This document shows, one piece after another, positions 8,353-16,040 of a DNA stretch of 64,000 nt. Position 1 is the stretch's first letter, and every line of letters begins with the position of its first letter. This stretch comes from Acinetobacter calcoaceticus (GTDB taxonomy: Bacteria > Pseudomonadota > Gammaproteobacteria > Pseudomonadales > Moraxellaceae). A program made the position numbers and the translations under genes. The notes under the pieces are model-generated. The model was given only the letters and a program-made list of their open reading frames with translations, ran no database searches and was not told the origin of the DNA. The stretch covers positions 248,001-312,000 of the forward strand of contig NZ_LS999521.1 in the NCBI RefSeq assembly GCF_900520355.1. Direction: 5' to 3'.

Positions 8353-9112
8353 GGGTGAAAAAAAGTTTAAATCTTATATGCAAACAGGTGTAGACCAGCA
8401 ACCAGCTGGGATGTCTTTTTTTGACCTTACGTGGGAACCACCGCATTTAGCAAATATAAAAATAGATTTAGGTGAAAATAGCTTTGTTATCAAGAATGCA
8501 TTTTCAGCAATGGGAACCCGGATTGACTATGCACAGCAAAATGAAGGTATCCAAATTATTGATGTAACTGCAGGATTGAATAAAGAAGAGTTTGTTAGTG
8601 AAGAGCAGGCTTATATGGCCTATAAGGAGCTATTTAGTCAATTACAAAAAGCAGGATGGAAACAATACTTTTATCCCTCAGATGCTCGTTTTGATAAAAA
8701 AGATAATTTAAAGAGAATTGGAAAAAATAATACTGTAATAGATCCCTATAATCTATTAACTCCAGCCGAATGGAGAGAGCATTTTAAATCTTCTACCTCA
8801 CTATATTTCAATTTATATAAAAATGGTGTTTTAACTGAACTAAATTTAGAGAAAACTAGTAAAAAAGAGTTAAATGCTGAGAAAAATGAACATTTTATGT
8901 TGAGGTTTTCTATTCAGTCAATTAGATACGTAACAAAAAATTTAATTGAGAATGGATATAAATTAACAGGGACTGAGTTAAAAAGAGCTTACGATGAAAT
9001 GGTGTTAGTAGATCAAAAGGAAAGAAGCAAAGCTGAAATTAAAGCCAAAAAAGAAGGTTTCCATATTGATGAGTCGTATCAGGACCCTGATGTTTGGCAG
9101 TATGTAAAATAG
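8225..9112 (+). CDS. Lipoprotein, probable T6SS immunity protein, copy 2
   Basis: Paralogue of the preceding lipoprotein, about 295 aa, with lipobox LNLQGC. The common N-terminal two-fifths is almost identical to copy 1; the middle (roughly residues 155-250) differs and has a four-residue longer loop, then the shared GFHIDESYQDPDVWQYVK tail returns. The upstream spacer and the first 130 nt of the gene are identical to those of copy 3, so this unit was duplicated recently. ATG 8225 is used; the frame also reads from a TTG one codon earlier. Likely protects against variant or foreign effectors, by inference. Confidence 0.66.
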   Translation: MKKIVSYFFLFFILLNLQGCNAEKNNKKAFSQPELYSLNFGIEGEKKFKSYMQTGVDQQPAGMSFFDLTWEPPHLANIKIDLGENSFVIKNAFSAMGTRIDYAQQNEGIQIIDVTAGLNKEEFVSEEQAYMAYKELFSQLQKAGWKQYFYPSDARFDKKDNLKRIGKNNTVIDPYNLLTPAEWREHFKSSTSLYFNLYKNGVLTELNLEKTSKKELNAEKNEHFMLRFSIQSIRYVTKNLIENGYKLTGTELKRAYDEMVLVDQKERSKAEIKAKKEGFHIDESYQDPDVWQYVK

Positions 9113-9291
9113 TCGGATTATTGAATTTAAATCTATAAAACTAAACTCTGGATTTTCTAATTGATGAAAAAAATAGTTAGTTATTTCTTCTTATTTTTTA
9201 TTCTTTTAAATTTACAAGGATGTAATGCTGAGAAAAATAATAAAAAAGCATTTTCTCAACCTGAACTTTACTCATTGAATTTTGGTATAGA
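9110..9291. repeat. Recent tandem duplication unit, second copy
   Basis: Identical to 8171-8352; covers the stop of lipoprotein copy 2, the 51-nt spacer and the beginning of copy 3. The first mismatch is at 9292. Confidence 0.85.
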
Positions 9292-10039
9292 AGGTGAAAA
9301 AAAGTTTAAATCTTATATGCAAACAGATGTAGACCAGCAACCAGCTGGGATGTCTTTTTTTGACCTTACATGGGAACCACCGCATTTAGCAAATATAAAA
9401 ATATATTTAGGTGAAAATAGTTTTGTTATCAAGAATGCATTTTTAGCAATGGGAACCCGGATTGACTATGCACAGCAAAATGAAGGTATCCAAATTATTG
9501 ATGTGACAGCAGGGTTAAATAAAGAAGAGTTTGTTAGTGAAGAGCAGGCTTATATGGCCTATAAGGAGCTATTTAGTCAATTACAAAAAGCAGGGTGGAA
9601 AGCATACTTTTATCCTTCAGATACTCGTTTTGATAAAAAAGATAATCTTAAAGTTATGCAAGAAGATGGAGTTATTATTGATCCTTATAATTTCTTAACT
9701 TTAAAACAATGGAAAGAATATTTTGATAGCAAGTCCATAGTGGTAATTAGATTATATACAAATGGTATATTAGCAGAATTAAGTATGTCTAGAACAAAAT
9801 CTAAAGAAGATAAAAAACAGTATGTATTAAGATTTTCTGTACAAACAATTAGATACGTAACAAAAAACTCAATTGAAAATGGATATAATTTAACAGGGCC
9901 TGAGTTAAAAAGAGCTTACGATGAAATGGTGTTAGTAGATCAAAAGGATAGAAAAAAAGCTGAAATTAAAGCTAAAAAAGAAGGTTTTCATATTGATGAG
10001 GCATATCAAAACCCAGATGTTTGGCAGTATGTAAAATAG
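9164..10039 (+). CDS. Lipoprotein, probable T6SS immunity protein, copy 3
   Basis: Third tandem paralogue, about 291 aa, same lipobox LNLQGC. It shares the conserved N-terminal domain and tail; its middle segment is a mosaic, closer to copy 1 in some parts (the VIIDPYN and KSKEDKKQY phrases) and to copy 2 in others (IRYVTKN, GPELKRAYDEMVLVDQK). That pattern suggests recombination between copies. It is the last gene of the island; about 50 nt after its stop the repeated GFA 3' end begins. No terminator is evident immediately after it. Confidence 0.66.
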   Translation: MKKIVSYFFLFFILLNLQGCNAEKNNKKAFSQPELYSLNFGIEGEKKFKSYMQTDVDQQPAGMSFFDLTWEPPHLANIKIYLGENSFVIKNAFLAMGTRIDYAQQNEGIQIIDVTAGLNKEEFVSEEQAYMAYKELFSQLQKAGWKAYFYPSDTRFDKKDNLKVMQEDGVIIDPYNFLTLKQWKEYFDSKSIVVIRLYTNGILAELSMSRTKSKEDKKQYVLRFSVQTIRYVTKNSIENGYNLTGPELKRAYDEMVLVDQKDRKKAEIKAKKEGFHIDEAYQNPDVWQYVK

Positions 10040-10091
10040 AGATTAAGAAAATACATGATTAGGTTTTCACTACTACAAAGTAGTCGAGATA

Positions 10092-10161
10092 GCTTGGGAT
10101 ACGCTCAACCCAAACCTTAGATACTTTGAAAAAAATGATAGAGAAGAAAAAAGAAAGTTAA
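10092..10161. repeat. Right copy of GFA 3'-end direct repeat (decayed gene end)
   Basis: A non-coding relic of the GFA gene 3' end, 70 bp, matching 3867-3935 with four substitutions and one inserted A. Its position 18 nt before the GacA-box-like site suggests that GFA and the small RNA were neighbours before the island was present. Confidence 0.85.
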
Positions 10162-10178
10162 AGCTAATCTGACAAGTC

Positions 10179-10196
10179 CGTACGCTTTTTCGTACA
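10179..10196 (+). promoter_or_regulatory. GacA-box-like upstream activating palindrome
   Basis: CGTACG-CTTTTT-CGTACA is an 18-bp inverted repeat with 6-nt arms and 6-nt spacer. The known GacA site of pseudomonads is TGTAAG-N6-CTTACA; here 9 of the 12 arm positions match and the palindrome is kept. Its centre lies about 65 nt before the proposed start of the small RNA, the distance typical of rsmX/Y/Z promoters. Confidence 0.55.
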
Positions 10197-10240
10197 TTCA
10201 TTCAGGAAATTTGCGTCTTTCTATGATCTCATGAATTGCC

Positions 10241-10246
10241 TATGAT
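10241..10246 (+). promoter_or_regulatory. -10 element of the small RNA promoter
   Basis: TATGAT lies 7 nt before the proposed transcript start at A10253. No good -35 hexamer is present, as is common for promoters that depend on an activator such as GacA. Another TATGAT at 10222-10227 is an alternative. Confidence 0.45.
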
Positions 10247-10252
10247 GAACCC

Positions 10253-10380
10253 ATCAGGAACAGGAAGTTCCGAAACGTAAAACAACAATAATAAGTTTAA
10301 GCATCAGGACGTGAGGTATTATAGGAAGTGTACCTAGTAACGAAATACGAAAAAAGCCCAACAGGATGTTGGGCTTTTTT
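10253..10380 (+). ncRNA. Candidate CsrA/RsmA-sequestering small RNA (RsmX/Y/Z-like)
   Basis: About 128 nt, the size of Pseudomonas RsmX/Y/Z, with no open frame. It carries five AGGA motifs, the CsrA/RsmA recognition core, at 10256, 10262, 10306, 10323 and 10363. Three sit in predicted hairpin loops: GGAAC-AGGAA-GTTCC (10257-10271), AGGTA-N12-TACCT (10314-10335) and the terminator loop CAAC-AGGAT-GTTG. The 5' end AUCAGGAACAGGAAG resembles the 5' end of RsmY. A GacA-like palindrome lies upstream and an intrinsic terminator closes it. The role, titrating CsrA under GacS/GacA control, is inferred from these combined features. Confidence 0.7.
10351..10380 (+). terminator. Intrinsic terminator of the small RNA
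   Basis: AAAAAGCCCAAC pairs with GTTGGGCTTTTT around the loop AGGAT, which itself displays an AGGA motif. It also faces the convergent gene ending at 10390 and could serve both strands. Confidence 0.85.
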
Positions 10381-10389
10381 CATTTTGTA

Positions 10390-10761
10390 TTAATAAATTT
10401 GTTTTCCACCTAAGGCAGCACAATCAACAGGTGTATTCCATTTTACGGCAGTTCCTGTGAGTACTGGACGAACAATACGCCATGGCCAGAATCCAAATCT
10501 TTGGCTTTGATGATAATTAATCACCACATCTGCACCATATTTACGGGCAACCATAGCTAATTTAGGTTTTATTTCTTCAAAACCACCATAGGTTCCTTTT
10601 GCGGCTTTAATACGTTTGATTACTTTATAGTGTTCGGCTGTAGGGTTACCCTCAATTAAGCAAACTGGTGTTTGCATTTGGGGTTGAGATGCAGCATCTT
10701 GGGCATGTATTGTTAAAGGTAATCCTAGAAATAAAGCAGGTAAAATAAAACGGAGTTTCAT
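10390..10761 (-). CDS. Small secreted protein, function unknown
   Basis: A 123-aa exported protein. ATG at 10761 follows AAGGAAAAAT and begins a clear signal peptide (MKLRFILPALFLGLPLTIHA, cleavage expected after AQ-like residues). The mature part contains two cysteines and a MARKYGADVVINYHQ...GTAVKW pattern that resembles small periplasmic or outer-membrane sensor proteins of the RcsF/YbjQ-like fold class, but no firm family is assigned. The open frame runs seven codons further upstream without a ribosome-binding site. It is monocistronic and converges on the small RNA. Confidence 0.7.
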   Translation of the reverse strand: MKLRFILPALFLGLPLTIHAQDAASQPQMQTPVCLIEGNPTAEHYKVIKRIKAAKGTYGGFEEIKPKLAMVARKYGADVVINYHQSQRFGFWPWRIVRPVLTGTAVKWNTPVDCAALGGKQIY

Positions 10762-11202
10762 ATTTTTCCTTGTTGGTATCATAATGAATTAAAGTTTATA
10801 AATAGGTCTTATTAACATGACCTTATTTGGTGGCGCATTATAATCATATCTTTTTCATATTTTTTATTTTAAAACCTGTTTTTTTGATAAATTAGAAACA
10901 TAATTTTTTGTCTTTAAAGGAATAAATTGGTTTTTATAACATCATTTTTAAGCTCAGATTTATAATAATTATTTATCAAATTTAAAAAAGAGTTTTGATA
11001 AGAGCTTTTTATCAAAAAGATATTCTTTAAAAAATATAATTAATATATTTTGTTTAAAATTATAGCAGCGGCAAAATAGATGGTTACTGAACTGCAGAAA
11101 TACGAAAAATAATTTGAGGGGTGGTAGATCACTAGGTCGTCTGCACTCTATTCTTTTGAAAATACTTATAAGTATTTGTGTATTTCAAAACCTACAGACA
11201 AC
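10762..11202. other. AT-rich gene-free region
   Basis: No convincing gene in about 440 bp. It must hold the promoter for the secreted protein on the minus strand. One perfect inverted repeat, TTGATAA-N7-TTATCAA, lies at 10995-11015, and a 16-bp palindrome AATACTTATAAGTATT at 11161-11176; either could be a regulator site or a structural hairpin. Confidence 0.5.
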
Positions 11203-11236
11203 AAAAAACCCCATAAATCAAATATTTATGAGGTTT
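11203..11236 (-). terminator. Terminator of tRNA-Thr
   Basis: Read on the minus strand, AAACCTCATAAAT pairs with ATTTATGGGGTTT and is followed by a T run, just downstream of the tRNA 3' end. Confidence 0.75.
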
Positions 11237-11241
11237 AATGA

Positions 11242-11317
<76 letters not shown>

Positions 11318-11428
11318 AACGTGGAGTGAATTTTACAGTTTCTTAAAAAAAATACAAGCCAAAAAATGAGCATTTAAATTTTTTCTATCAATTTTTAAAT
11401 GCTTGTGCACTTAAGCTTTAGAAATTAC

Positions 11429-11755
11429 TTAAGACTTCAACACATAAATAAAAGATTCAACACGTTCGCCACTATTTAAAGTGAACTGAACAGGCACTCT
11501 TTCGTATTCTTCACCTTCAAAATCATCAAGCAATTTCCAGTTCGAACCTAAATGTTCCGAGCTAAAAACAAAACCTTGAACTTGATTAGCACTATTATCA
11601 AGCACAATTCCCGCATAGCCTAAATTGGCTCCCCAACCTTCGTTACGCAAGGTTCCATTTACCCAGCCTTCTGCCCATTGTCCTCCAATATTTTCAAGGA
11701 CATGAGCGTTAGGTCGGCCCGGACCTAAAGTGCCATAAACAAATAAACTCGACAT
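11429..11755 (-). CDS. Gamma-glutamylcyclotransferase-like (GGCT/AIG2) protein
   Basis: A 108-aa protein of the GGCT-like fold, marked by the N-terminal VYGTLGPG substrate loop and a conserved acidic residue in the LDDFEGEEYERV segment. Family members cleave gamma-glutamyl amines or glutathione to 5-oxoproline; specificity cannot be read here. The start at 11755 puts the VYGTL strand at the N-terminus, as usual, and is preceded by GAGGTTCC on the minus strand. It follows the MFS gene by 23 nt, so the two are likely one transcript. Confidence 0.82.
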   Translation of the reverse strand: MSSLFVYGTLGPGRPNAHVLENIGGQWAEGWVNGTLRNEGWGANLGYAGIVLDNSANQVQGFVFSSEHLGSNWKLLDDFEGEEYERVPVQFTLNSGERVESFIYVLKS

Positions 11756-11778
11756 GTGAGGTTCCTTTAAATGAAAAA

Positions 11779-13023
11779 TTAATGAGCTTTTGCGTGTGAG
11801 GTATAAACCGCTAAAAATATTCCAAGTAATGAAAGTACAACCGTTAAACCGACTATGGCGCTCCATCCGCCATGTAACCAGAACCAGCCACCTGCCGAGC
11901 CAACAATGCTCGAACCCATATAGTAAAACAGTAAATACAGTGAACTGGCGTGGGCTTTAGCTTGTTTGCTTTCAGCACCCACTGAGCTGCTTGTGAGTGA
12001 GTGGGTAACGAAGAAACCCGTTGTAATAAATGCAATACCGATAATAATGCCGAAAAGGGAGGTGAGCAGCGTCATGAGACTGCCCACAATCATTAAGGCA
12101 AAGCCGCTCATCATCATGGTTTTTTTGCCGAAGCGATCGGCTAGGCCACCTGCTAACGAGGAAGACACCATACCAAAGCTATACGACAAGAAAATAAGGC
12201 TAATTTGAGTTTGGCTGAGTGAATAAGGCGCTCCACTTAAACGGAAAGTAGCGTAGTTAAACAAAGTGACAAACACACTGGTTAGCAAGAATCCAATGGC
12301 AAACAGACGTAGCAATTTGAAATTACTTAAATGTGTGCGCCACATTTGCATGTGAAAATCTAAATTCAAACCTTTTTTCTGTACGAAATTACGCGAAGCA
12401 GGAAGTAAATTCAAAAAAGCAATCGAGCAAATAAAACAGATTGCCCCAAGTAAGCCTAAGGCAGTGCGCCAAGAAAAATATTCAATCAAAACGCCCATGC
12501 CAACACGGCCCATCATTCCACCAAAAGCCGTACCTGCAATATATAAACCCATGGTTTTACCAAGATGTTCAGGTGCAATTTCTTCAGCAATCCAAGCCAT
12601 GGTGACGGCGGGTACTCCACCGAGTAACAGACCTTCTAGTGCTCGTGCTATGAGTAAGCTGTTCCAGTTAGGTGTAAACATCGCCACAATATTAAGAATC
12701 GCTGCACACAGCATTGAGCTGAAGATCACACTACGACGGCCAATCGCTTGTGAAAAAGCACTCGATAGTACAATTGAAATTGCTAAAAAAGCAGTCGTTA
12801 AAGACAGGGCGAGGGAGCTGCTTGCAGGGCTAATCTGGAAGCTTTGACTAAACGCTGGCAAGAGTGGTTGTACACAATAAATCAGAGAGAAACTAGCAAA
12901 GCCTACCAAGAATAAAGCGAAACCAGCGTGCTTATAGGCTTTAGTACCTTTGTAAATCCACTCGCGGGAAAGAACAGAAGTTGCTTCAGTGCTTAAGGTA
13001 CTGGGTGTAGATGAAGAGCTCAT
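11779..13023 (-). CDS. MFS transporter, YnfM-like efflux family
   Basis: A 414-aa major facilitator with twelve predicted membrane spans after a polar 35-residue N-terminus. The loop 2-3 motif appears as FSQAIGRRSVIF and the equivalent in the second half as LADRFGKKTMM. The sequence resembles YnfM/arabinose-efflux-type proton antiporters. It is divergent from a LysR gene, the usual arrangement for a transporter under its own LysR regulator. The substrate is unknown. Confidence 0.85.
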   Translation of the reverse strand: MSSSSTPSTLSTEATSVLSREWIYKGTKAYKHAGFALFLVGFASFSLIYCVQPLLPAFSQSFQISPASSSLALSLTTAFLAISIVLSSAFSQAIGRRSVIFSSMLCAAILNIVAMFTPNWNSLLIARALEGLLLGGVPAVTMAWIAEEIAPEHLGKTMGLYIAGTAFGGMMGRVGMGVLIEYFSWRTALGLLGAICFICSIAFLNLLPASRNFVQKKGLNLDFHMQMWRTHLSNFKLLRLFAIGFLLTSVFVTLFNYATFRLSGAPYSLSQTQISLIFLSYSFGMVSSSLAGGLADRFGKKTMMMSGFALMIVGSLMTLLTSLFGIIIGIAFITTGFFVTHSLTSSSVGAESKQAKAHASSLYLLFYYMGSSIVGSAGGWFWLHGGWSAIVGLTVVLSLLGIFLAVYTSHAKAH

Positions 13024-13162
13024 ATCATGACCATGACATAAAAGGGGTACGGCGCCTTTAGGCGTGCTGCATCGAGAAAATTCGATAAATTAAAATTAGC
13101 AATTTAGATGGTATTTTTCTAATATATTTAACAAGGGATCATGATATGTTTTATATATAGCT

Positions 13163-14074
13163 ATGGAATTAAGACATATACGCTACTTTTTAGCAGTAGC
13201 AGAAGAAAAAAACTTTACCAGAGCGGCGCATCGCTTAAACATGAGTCAGCCACCTTTAAGCATGCAAATACGAGACTTAGAAGAAGAGTTAGGTGCAGAT
13301 TTATTTATTCGTTCTCCGCATGGGGTGGAACTGACCGAAGCTGGGCTTGCCTTTTTAAATGCCATTCAGCCAGTACAGCAGCGTGTAGAAGATGCAGCGA
13401 GCTTAGTCAAACAAGTTGCTAATGGTGAAGTCGGCCAATTGCGATTAGGTTTTACAGGTACTTCAATGTTGAATCCTCTAATTCCTAAATGTGTTCGCTA
13501 TTTTCAGCAGCAATATCCTAAAGTGAATCTTAAGCTTGAAGAAGCGAACACACTGCTACTCATCGATTTACTGCTTGAAGACCGCTTAGACGTCGCAATT
13601 ATTCGCTCCCCACGCCACGTTCCAGATAGCTTAATCGTTCAAGATTTATTGGCTGAACCTTTAATTGCCGCTTTGCCTTCTGAATTTTTTAAACTAGATG
13701 ATTCATCAAAAGAAATTGATTTAGCTTCCCTGCGAGAGATTGATTTTATTGTCTCGCCACCTTCAATCAGTGCAGGGCTTTTTGATGCGATTAAACAAGC
13801 CTGTCAAAGCTGTGGCTTTGAACCTAAAATTGGACAAAATGCGCCGCAAATTGTGTCAATTTTATCGTTAGTGTCTGCAAACTTGGGGGTATCTTTGGTT
13901 CCAGAGTCGACCAAACAATTGCAAATTCAGGGTGTAGCTTATCGCTCTTTGCAAGCGCCAGTACCTACCGTGGGTTTAGGACTTGCTTATAAAAAACATG
14001 CCCCTTCACAAATGGCGATTAACTTTGCCAGTGTGGTGCAAGTGGCTTGCCACCACGCAGACGAATATCAATGA
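13163..14074 (+). CDS. LysR-family transcriptional regulator
   Basis: A 303-aa regulator with the typical N-terminal winged helix (LRHIRYFLAVAEEKNFTRAA, then SQPPLSMQIRDLEEELG) and a periplasmic-binding-like co-inducer domain from about residue 90. The 139-bp intergenic space shared with the divergent MFS gene should hold its binding site; it is AT-rich but no single T-N11-A site can be selected with certainty. It probably controls the MFS exporter and its own synthesis. Its stop lies 11 nt from the stop of the convergent EamA gene. Confidence 0.88.
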   Translation: MELRHIRYFLAVAEEKNFTRAAHRLNMSQPPLSMQIRDLEEELGADLFIRSPHGVELTEAGLAFLNAIQPVQQRVEDAASLVKQVANGEVGQLRLGFTGTSMLNPLIPKCVRYFQQQYPKVNLKLEEANTLLLIDLLLEDRLDVAIIRSPRHVPDSLIVQDLLAEPLIAALPSEFFKLDDSSKEIDLASLREIDFIVSPPSISAGLFDAIKQACQSCGFEPKIGQNAPQIVSILSLVSANLGVSLVPESTKQLQIQGVAYRSLQAPVPTVGLGLAYKKHAPSQMAINFASVVQVACHHADEYQ

Positions 14075-14085
14075 AATTGGCTGAC

Positions 14086-14970
14086 TTATGACTTGGGTGC
14101 TCTGTTCATTAAAAAGATGCCTGAAATAATGAAAATCGCGCCATATAAAAACGATAAGGTCGGTTGCTCATGAATGAACACCCAAGCCATCAGTGCTGCA
14201 AAAATTGGCTCAGAAAGTTCGGTCACTTGGACTTTTGCCGCGGGTAAATATGTTAATGCTTTTGTGGTGCAATAAAATCCAAGAATGGTAGGCAGAACTG
14301 CCAAGCCAATTAAACCTAAAATAATATTAGTGCTAAAGTTTATGCTATGAAAATTGATTAAAAAGGGCACGGCAAGATAAACACTACCAAAAAGTAATAA
14401 ATACTTAGTGAGAAAAATTCCGCCGTTTAATCTGAATTTTTTGATTAATACTGAAAATAGACCATAGCCAATACCTGCAATAGAGGCATTGATAAGCATT
14501 AATAAACTATTTTCACCTTTCCATGAAATTACACTAATACCCGCTATAGCTAATAATGTTCCAGCAATAGAATGAATATAAATACTTTCTTTTAAAACTA
14601 ACCTGCCAAAAAATAAAGCTGAAATAGCGGCTGAAGCCATTAATACCACGACCACATTGGCCGCAGCACCATGGTTGTAGGCAATAGTTTCAAAAAAGAA
14701 TAGCGAAAAAATTCCTAAAAAAGCACATATGGCAATTTGTACAAAAACACTCAGTTTGCTCGGAGTGTTACTAATGTATGCAATCTTTTGGCTAACAGGG
14801 ACTTTAAATAAAAAAACACTTAAAAAGAAAAAGGCAATAATGGTTTTTAAAAAGGCAATATCTTGTGGGTTTAAACCACTATGCATGAGTAATTTACTAA
14901 TCACACCAATAGAGGCATTGAGTGCAGCTGCACAGAGCGCAAATAGGGTTCCGATAATTAAATTATTCAC
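14086..14970 (-). CDS. EamA/DMT-family transporter next to the ATP-grasp cluster
   Basis: A 294-aa protein with ten predicted membrane helices arranged as two EamA repeats (second starting near residue 150), the layout of drug/metabolite transporters. It starts with GTG at 14970 after a GGAAG-containing leader on the minus strand. The C-terminal half has the conserved phrase TELSEPIFAALMAWVFIHEQP. It is divergent from the four-gene biosynthetic operon across a 374-bp AT-rich space, so exporting that pathway's product is a reasonable inference, unproven. Confidence 0.82.
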   Translation of the reverse strand: MNNLIIGTLFALCAAALNASIGVISKLLMHSGLNPQDIAFLKTIIAFFFLSVFLFKVPVSQKIAYISNTPSKLSVFVQIAICAFLGIFSLFFFETIAYNHGAAANVVVVLMASAAISALFFGRLVLKESIYIHSIAGTLLAIAGISVISWKGENSLLMLINASIAGIGYGLFSVLIKKFRLNGGIFLTKYLLLFGSVYLAVPFLINFHSINFSTNIILGLIGLAVLPTILGFYCTTKALTYLPAAKVQVTELSEPIFAALMAWVFIHEQPTLSFLYGAIFIISGIFLMNRAPKS

Positions 14971-15344
14971 TTTTATAATACTTCCATATATTTAGCCACA
15001 AGGATTCTACATTATTTTTTGTAATAATATAGCCCTGTTAAATTCCTTCTTTTCCATGAAGTGTAAGTTATTTAAATTTTGTTGGTGGTGAATATTAATT
15101 GGAATTAATTTTTTTGTTTAAACAATATTGTTGCTTAATTGTTAATTGAATTTATTACTTTTATTTTTGATTAATAATACTTCTTTTAGTTAGAAATTCT
15201 AAAAAATAATATTTTGTTGACATTTTATAAAATATATTTAAACATAATATTTGCTTGTTTTAAGTTTAATTAATAACAATCTTAATTCGAGCTAAATAAG
15301 TATTTAATACTTGGATAATAATTTAAATATAACGGAGATAAAAC
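14971..15344. other. AT-rich divergent promoter region of exporter and biosynthetic operon
   Basis: No gene is visible. TTGACA at 15218-15223 followed by CATAAT at 15243-15248 (19-nt spacing) is a plausible promoter for the rightward operon. CGGAGAT at 15333-15339 is a good ribosome-binding site that supports the GTG start at 15345. The very high AT content would suit silencing by an H-NS-like protein. Confidence 0.4.
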
Positions 15345-16025
15345 GTGTTTTTTTCACAGGAAAGTCTGAAAAAATTAGAAAGTGCGGTTGATCATGCTAT
15401 GCATAGCGAGTTTAAAAAAGATGAAATTATGCATAAATTTCATAATGAAGACTGGTTCGATGAAAAATATTATAAACGACATATTTTAGAGTGCGTTATT
15501 CGCATTCATATGAATAATGAGTTAGATGCAAATGCTGTACGCGTTGCTGCAATCAATAATATCTCTGCTGCAAAACAGCTTTCATATTATTTATATGATG
15601 AATTTGGACACGATGAAATGTTTGGTCAAGACTTGACTAAATATGGATATTCTTCAGATCAGATTATTTCAAAAAATGCATTTCCTGAAACATGGAAACT
15701 GATGGGGTATTTAAACTTTTGTGTAGAGAAATTTGGTGCATTGCCAGCAGTCGTTTGGGACTGGTTCCTTGAATATTATGGCGACAAATTTAATAATTTT
15801 ATTACGCAAAAAGCGGGTGTTCATATGGGGAATCTGGCTGTATCGGGCGCAGCTTCGCATGTTGCATTTGATGAAGCTGAAGACCATAGCGGCATGATGA
15901 CAGATATGCTTTCTTCTGTAATTAAAACACAAGAAGACTTTGATCTTGCAATCAAGCATATCAATAGTTTTGTTCCGATGGTGGGAGAGTATTTTCAGGC
16001 TGTGCGTGCTGAAACCCTTTCATAG
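15345..16025 (+). CDS. Haem-oxygenase-like diiron oxidase/oxygenase (HDO-type)
   Basis: A 226-aa all-alpha protein of the iron-containing redox enzyme (haem-oxygenase-like, TenA/PqqC-like) superfamily, whose members such as UndA, BesC and the SznF central domain perform diiron oxidations in natural-product pathways. Visible candidate ligands are E86 and H89 in YDEFGHDE, E128 or E143, and H172, D176 and H181 in SHVAFDEAEDH. The last motif is unusual: the common spacing is H-x3-D-x2-H, but here the third position is E179 with the His two residues later. GTG start with CGGAGAT upstream. First gene of a four-gene operon. Confidence 0.72.
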   Translation: MFFSQESLKKLESAVDHAMHSEFKKDEIMHKFHNEDWFDEKYYKRHILECVIRIHMNNELDANAVRVAAINNISAAKQLSYYLYDEFGHDEMFGQDLTKYGYSSDQIISKNAFPETWKLMGYLNFCVEKFGALPAVVWDWFLEYYGDKFNNFITQKAGVHMGNLAVSGAASHVAFDEAEDHSGMMTDMLSSVIKTQEDFDLAIKHINSFVPMVGEYFQAVRAETLS

Positions 16026-16040
16026 CAATGGAATTAGAAT

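Noticed and set aside
3936..10091. Insertion sequence or transposase responsible for the island
   Set aside because: No transposase or inverted-repeat ends; only the short GFA-end direct repeat brackets it.
11161..11176. 16-bp palindrome AATACTTATAAGTATT
   Set aside because: AT-rich, isolated and with no adjacent start site; may be chance in this composition, so not given as a regulatory site on its own.
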